DNA of 64,000 nucleotides from Rhizobium mongolense subsp. loessense (GTDB lineage Bacteria; Pseudomonadota; Alphaproteobacteria; Rhizobiales; Rhizobiaceae), in the NCBI RefSeq assembly GCF_900099775.1, contig NZ_FMTM01000015.1, positions 1 to 64,000 on the forward strand, given 5' to 3'. Below the pieces are notes generated by a model, which saw only the letters and a program-made list of their open reading frames with translations, ran no database searches and was not told where the DNA came from. Made by a program: the position numbers and the translations under genes. Below are positions 60,874-64,000 of this stretch, one piece after another; position 1 is the stretch's first letter; each line of letters opens with the position of its first letter.

Positions 60874-61911
60874 ATGATCTTCCGCCAGCTCTTCGACAGT
60901 GTCTCCGGCACCTACACCTATCTTATCGCCAGCCGAAAGGGAGGCGAGGCGCTCATCATCGATCCAGTCCTCGAAAAGGTCGACCGCTATCTCAAGCTGG
61001 TGGAGGAGCTCGACCTCAAGCTGGTCAAGGCCGTGGATACTCATCTGCACGCTGACCACGTTACCGGGCTGGGTGCGCTGCGCGACCGGACCCATTGCGT
61101 TACAGTGATGGGCGAGCAGACGCTTGCCGATGTCGTCTCCATGCGCGTCACGGAGGGCGACCGCGTGGCGATTGAGGGACTGAGCCTCGACGTCCTTTAC
61201 ACACCGGGCCATACGGACGATTCCTATTCATTCCTCATGAATGGCCGCGTTTTTACGGGCGACACGCTGCTCATCCGCGGCACTGGGCGTACCGATTTTC
61301 AGAACGGCAACCCGTTCCAGCAATATGACTCCATCTTCAACAAGCTCCTCAAACTGCCTGACGAGACCCTGGTCTATCCGGCGCACGATTATAAGGGCGA
61401 CACCGTTTCCACCATCGGTGAGGAAAAGCTCTTCAATCCGCGCCTGAAGGTCAGCTCAGCCGACGAGTACGCCGACCTCATGAATAACCTGAAGCTTCCC
61501 AATCCGAAGATGATGGATGTGGCTGTGCCTGCAAATATCCATGTCGGCCTGCATCAGGACGAGATTGCACGCAAGGGCTGGGCCGTCTCGGCAGCAGAGG
61601 CCTTGGCGCTGAACGGGCGTCCCGACATTGCAATCGTCGACCTGCGGGAGAAGGGAGAACGGGAAAAACATGGAACGATTCCTGGCTCTCTTCATGCGCC
61701 CTATCCGGACCTGCAGGAAAACATCAGCACCGGCGGCATGTTGCATGAACTGGCAGCGGCGACCGGCAAGCGCATCGTGTTCTACTGCGCTTTCGGCGAG
61801 CGCTCAGCAATGGCCGTCCAGGCAGCCCAGGATGCCGGCTTGGCCAGCGCCTGCCACATCGAAGGCGGCATCGATGCCTGGAAGAAAGTGAACGGGCCGC
61901 TGATCCGATAA
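60874..61911 (+). CDS. Persulfide dioxygenase (ETHE1-like metallo-beta-lactamase fold) fused to rhodanese
   Basis: This is a 345-residue fusion. Residues 1-240 are an MBL-fold dioxygenase: H57-L-H59-A-D61-H62 (VDTHLHADHVTGLGAL), H113 (TPGHTDDS), D130 (FTGDTLLIRGTGRTDFQNG) and H171 (VYPAHDYKG). Residues 240-345 are a rhodanese with active-site C305 (FYCAFGERSAMA). ETHE1-type enzymes oxidise glutathione persulfide to sulfite, and the rhodanese moves sulfane sulfur. It lies 41 bases after the peroxiredoxin gene and near sulfate uptake, suggesting a sulfur and thiol-redox neighbourhood. The ribosome site is weak (GGCAGG). Confidence 0.9.
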   Translation: MIFRQLFDSVSGTYTYLIASRKGGEALIIDPVLEKVDRYLKLVEELDLKLVKAVDTHLHADHVTGLGALRDRTHCVTVMGEQTLADVVSMRVTEGDRVAIEGLSLDVLYTPGHTDDSYSFLMNGRVFTGDTLLIRGTGRTDFQNGNPFQQYDSIFNKLLKLPDETLVYPAHDYKGDTVSTIGEEKLFNPRLKVSSADEYADLMNNLKLPNPKMMDVAVPANIHVGLHQDEIARKGWAVSAAEALALNGRPDIAIVDLREKGEREKHGTIPGSLHAPYPDLQENISTGGMLHELAAATGKRIVFYCAFGERSAMAVQAAQDAGLASACHIEGGIDAWKKVNGPLIR

Positions 61912-61977
61912 CTATCTGAGCAATTCGTGGGCCGCCGCGACGATTGTCGCCAGTCGGTCGAGGCGGAAGAGATTTCG

Positions 61978-63033
61978 TCAGCCAGCTCTATTTCCCTCGC
62001 TGTCGAATAGATGCAGATGTTGCGCCGGAAAGGATACGCCGACTTCGGGCCCGGCCGTCAGCGCTTCGCGATCCAGCGTGAAGACCTTGAATGGCAGGCC
62101 ATGCAGCGACAGATGCAGGATGATGCCGAAGCCGGTGGGTTCGACGAGCTCGACCTTGGCACGCATTCCGCCTTGATCCGACATGACCACATGCTCAGGG
62201 CGGATGCCGAGCGTGACTTTCGCGCCGCTCGAAAGCGCAAGCGGCGCTGACAGCGGAATAAGGGTCCCATCCTTCAGCCTGACCCCGCTCGTCTCGCATG
62301 TCGCATCCAGGAAATTCATGCCCGGAGAACCGATGAAGCCCGCGACGAAAAGATTGGCGGGCCGATCGTAAAGCTCGAGGGGGCTGCCGACCTGCTGCAC
62401 CACGCCGCCATGCATGGCGACGATCCGGTCGGCGAGCGTCATTGCCTCGATCTGGTCGTGCGTCACATAGATTGAGGTCGCCTTCAGGTCGGCGTGCAGT
62501 TTTTTGATCTCAGCACGCATCTGTTCGCGAAGACGTGCGTCGAGGTTCGAGAGCGGTTCATCGAAAAGGAAGGCCTTGGGCTGGCGAACAATGGCCCGGC
62601 CCATGGCGACACGCTGCCGCTGCCCGCCCGAAAGTGCCTTTGGCCGCCGTTCAAGCAGCGGATCGAGGCCGAGCTTGGAGGCGGCATTTGCAACCGCGCT
62701 CGCAATCTTTTCCTTCGCCGTCTTCCTGAGCCTTAGGCTGTAACTCATGTTGCCGGCAACGTTCATATGGGGATAAAGCGCGTAGGACTGGAACACCATG
62801 GCGATGTCCCGGTCTTTCGGATGCAACTCGTTGACCCGGTTCCCGGCGATGCGGATTTCGCCGCCAGTGACCTCTTCGAGCCCCGCGATCATGCGCAGCA
62901 GGGTCGACTTGCCGCAGCCAGACGGGCCCACGAGGACGACGAATTCGCCATCCTTGATCTTGAGATCAACGTCATGCAGCACCTGGACGTGGCCGTAGGC
63001 TTTCTTGATGTTCTGGATATCGATCGATGCCAT
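61978..63033 (-). CDS. Sugar ABC transporter ATPase (MalK/UgpC type)
   Basis: This is a 351-residue CUT1-family ATPase: IDIQNIKKAYGHVQVLHDVDLKIKDGEFVVLVGPSGCGKSTLLRMIAGLEEVTGG, MVFQSYALYPHMNVAGNMSY, LSGGQRQRVAMGRAIVRQPKAFLFDEPLSNLDARLREQMRAEIKKLH and VTHDQIEAMTLADRI. The C-terminal TOBE domains (LGIRPEHV) follow from about residue 240. It is downstream of the two permease genes and probably last in that operon. The substrate is unknown, as the binding protein is outside the window. Confidence 0.94.
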   Translation of the reverse strand: MASIDIQNIKKAYGHVQVLHDVDLKIKDGEFVVLVGPSGCGKSTLLRMIAGLEEVTGGEIRIAGNRVNELHPKDRDIAMVFQSYALYPHMNVAGNMSYSLRLRKTAKEKIASAVANAASKLGLDPLLERRPKALSGGQRQRVAMGRAIVRQPKAFLFDEPLSNLDARLREQMRAEIKKLHADLKATSIYVTHDQIEAMTLADRIVAMHGGVVQQVGSPLELYDRPANLFVAGFIGSPGMNFLDATCETSGVRLKDGTLIPLSAPLALSSGAKVTLGIRPEHVVMSDQGGMRAKVELVEPTGFGIILHLSLHGLPFKVFTLDREALTAGPEVGVSFPAQHLHLFDSEGNRAG

Positions 63034-63037
63034 GTGA

Positions 63038-63868
63038 CTAACCCTTGACTGCGCCGGCCGTCAGGCCCTGAACGAGATAGCGCTGAATGAGCAGGAAGAA
63101 GAGGCCGGCTGGAATGAGCGCCATGACACCCGCCGCCATCATCTGCCCGAAATCCACGGAGAATTTCGAAACGAATGTGAGAAGGCCGACCGGAAAGGTT
63201 GCCGCCTCATTGCCGTTGATAAGCATAAGCGCGAAGAGCAGCTCGCTCCAGGCCGCGGTAAAGACGAAGCCGAGGGTTGCCGCGATTCCCGGCAGCGTCA
63301 GCGGCAAGATGATCTGCCGGAAGGCCGTGAACTGCGTCGCTCCGTCGATCATCGCAGCCTCCTCGAGATCCTTTGGAATGCCGTCGAAAAAGGATTGCAT
63401 CAGGAACGTCGCGAAGGGCACGTTGAAGGCCGTATAGACGACGACGAGGCCGGTCAGACTGTTCGTCAGGTGCAGCGGCGAGAGGATCTTGAAAATCGGT
63501 GCGACGAGCATGACCAGCGGGAACATCTGCGTCAAAAGCATCAGCGCAACGATCCAGTATTTTGCGCGGAAGTTGAAGCGCGACAGCGCATAACCGGAAA
63601 GCGACGCGCAGATCGTCACCGCCACCGCAGTCGAGGCCGAGACGATGAGGCTGTTCTTGAAGAAGGTTGGAAAGGCGCTGTGCTGAAGCACAAAGGAATA
63701 ATGTTCCCAGGTCGTACGCGACGGCCACATGCGCACGCCCTCGCTATAAAGCAGGTCGTTCGGCGTGACCGAGACCTTCAGCAGCCAGAAAAGCGGAAAG
63801 AGCGCGAAACCAATATAGCACAGGATTGCAAGCCGATGGGCGATGGTCGCAATGGTGGATCGTCTCAT
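63038..63868 (-). CDS. Sugar ABC transporter permease (MalG type)
   Basis: This is a 276-residue CUT1 permease with six membrane segments. It has LAILCYIGFALFPLFWLLKVSVTP, the core LLTQMFPLVMLVAPIFKILSPLHLTNSLTGLVVVYTAFNVPFATFLMQSFFDGIP and the EAA loop DLEEAAMIDGATQFTAFRQIILPLTLPGIAATLGFVFTAAWSELLFALMLI. It is four bases from the ATPase gene and four from the upstream permease gene. Confidence 0.94.
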   Translation of the reverse strand: MRRSTIATIAHRLAILCYIGFALFPLFWLLKVSVTPNDLLYSEGVRMWPSRTTWEHYSFVLQHSAFPTFFKNSLIVSASTAVAVTICASLSGYALSRFNFRAKYWIVALMLLTQMFPLVMLVAPIFKILSPLHLTNSLTGLVVVYTAFNVPFATFLMQSFFDGIPKDLEEAAMIDGATQFTAFRQIILPLTLPGIAATLGFVFTAAWSELLFALMLINGNEAATFPVGLLTFVSKFSVDFGQMMAAGVMALIPAGLFFLLIQRYLVQGLTAGAVKG

Positions 63869-63872
63869 CTGT

Positions 63873-64000
63873 TCAATCCTTCAGCAGGGTCTGCCGCAGC
63901 AGGATGATCAGCATGGAATAGGCAAGCAGCAGTGCGAGCAGAACCAGTGCGATGGCCGAGGCATAGCCGAAATCGAGCCGTCTGAACGCCTGGGTGAAGA
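63873..64000 (-). CDS. Sugar ABC transporter permease (MalF type), C-terminal end only
   Basis: Only the last 41-42 codons are visible, because the gene continues beyond the right edge. The translation FTQAFRRLDFGYASAIALVLLALLLAYSMLIILLRQTLLKD holds the F-x-x-LDFGYASAIA-x-VL segment and final membrane helix that end MalF/UgpA-type permeases. It is the partner of the MalG-type gene four bases downstream. Confidence 0.85.
   Translation of the reverse strand, partial: FTQAFRRLDFGYASAIALVLLALLLAYSMLIILLRQTLLKD

Noticed and set aside
1..64000. tRNA/rRNA genes, CRISPR arrays, insertion sequences, prophage or plasmid replication genes
   Set aside because: None were recognised: no transposase motifs, no spaced direct repeats, no RepABC genes and no tRNA-like cloverleaf sequences in the gaps.

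Overview
The window looks like a Rhizobiaceae genome, most likely Rhizobium of the etli/leguminosarum group. The evidence is the rhizobial-type L-rhamnose locus (rhaRSTPQUK divergent from rhaD, with rhaI beyond it), the large number of ABC uptake systems each tied to a small catabolic set and its own regulator, GC-rich codon use, and a kdpFABCDE operon followed by a ptsN paralogue. The gene content (nutrient uptake and catabolism, no ribosomal, tRNA or replication genes) would suit a large plasmid or chromid, but nothing here proves the replicon type.

Region by region. (1) 1-9033: a peptide-type ABC transporter (binding protein, two permeases, and a fused double ATPase cut by the left edge), with a SelA/DgaE-like PLP enzyme, a cog3964-type amidohydrolase, a RidA protein and an IclR regulator. 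(2) 9193-10639: an ECF sigma factor with a SnoaL-like C-terminus, divergent from an AhpD-like carboxymuconolactone decarboxylase family gene. (3) 10693-21703: the L-rhamnose regulon (isomerase, bifunctional aldolase/dehydrogenase, DeoR regulator, ABC importer, mutarotase, kinase), with a tiny Pmp3-family gene on the opposite strand between rhaD and rhaI. (4) 21786-31170: a hydratase-family gene, then a branched-chain-type ABC operon (livKGFHM) continuing into a GMC oxidoreductase and a 3-hydroxyisobutyrate-dehydrogenase-like gene, with a divergent LysR regulator and a cupin. (5) 31333-35684: glutaryl-CoA dehydrogenase, a DUF4126 membrane protein, a mercuric-reductase-like flavoprotein and a xylitol-dehydrogenase-like enzyme.

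(6) 36063-46792: a nine-gene minus-strand run (FadR-type regulator, uronate dehydrogenase, SMP-30 lactonase, DHDPS-family enzyme, and a complete Dpp-type ABC transporter). It is divergent from a broken enolase-superfamily gene and an intact sugar-acid dehydratase. Together they look like an oxidative hexuronate/aldarate pathway with its own importer. (7) 47137-55895: kdp, with two tiny membrane peptides at the front, a further small ORF with a strong hairpin between kdpA and kdpB, the KdpDE two-component system, and ptsN. (8) 56159-61911: a sulfate ABC importer (binding protein, cysT, cysW, cysA), a 1-Cys peroxiredoxin and a persulfide dioxygenase-rhodanese fusion. (9) 61978-64000: part of a sugar ABC importer (MalK/UgpC-type ATPase, MalG-type permease, and the end of a MalF-type permease cut by the right edge).

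The main leads are as follows. The 1-9033 cluster is a candidate undescribed pathway for an N-acylated amino compound, and a 16-bp motif is shared by two of its promoter regions. The sigma/AhpD-like promoter is mirror-symmetrical, with one palindromic -35 box apparently serving both directions. A near-perfect 23-bp inverted repeat lies between rhaD and rhaR. ptsN is placed directly after kdpDE. A 12-bp-stem hairpin sits inside a small ORF between kdpA and kdpB.
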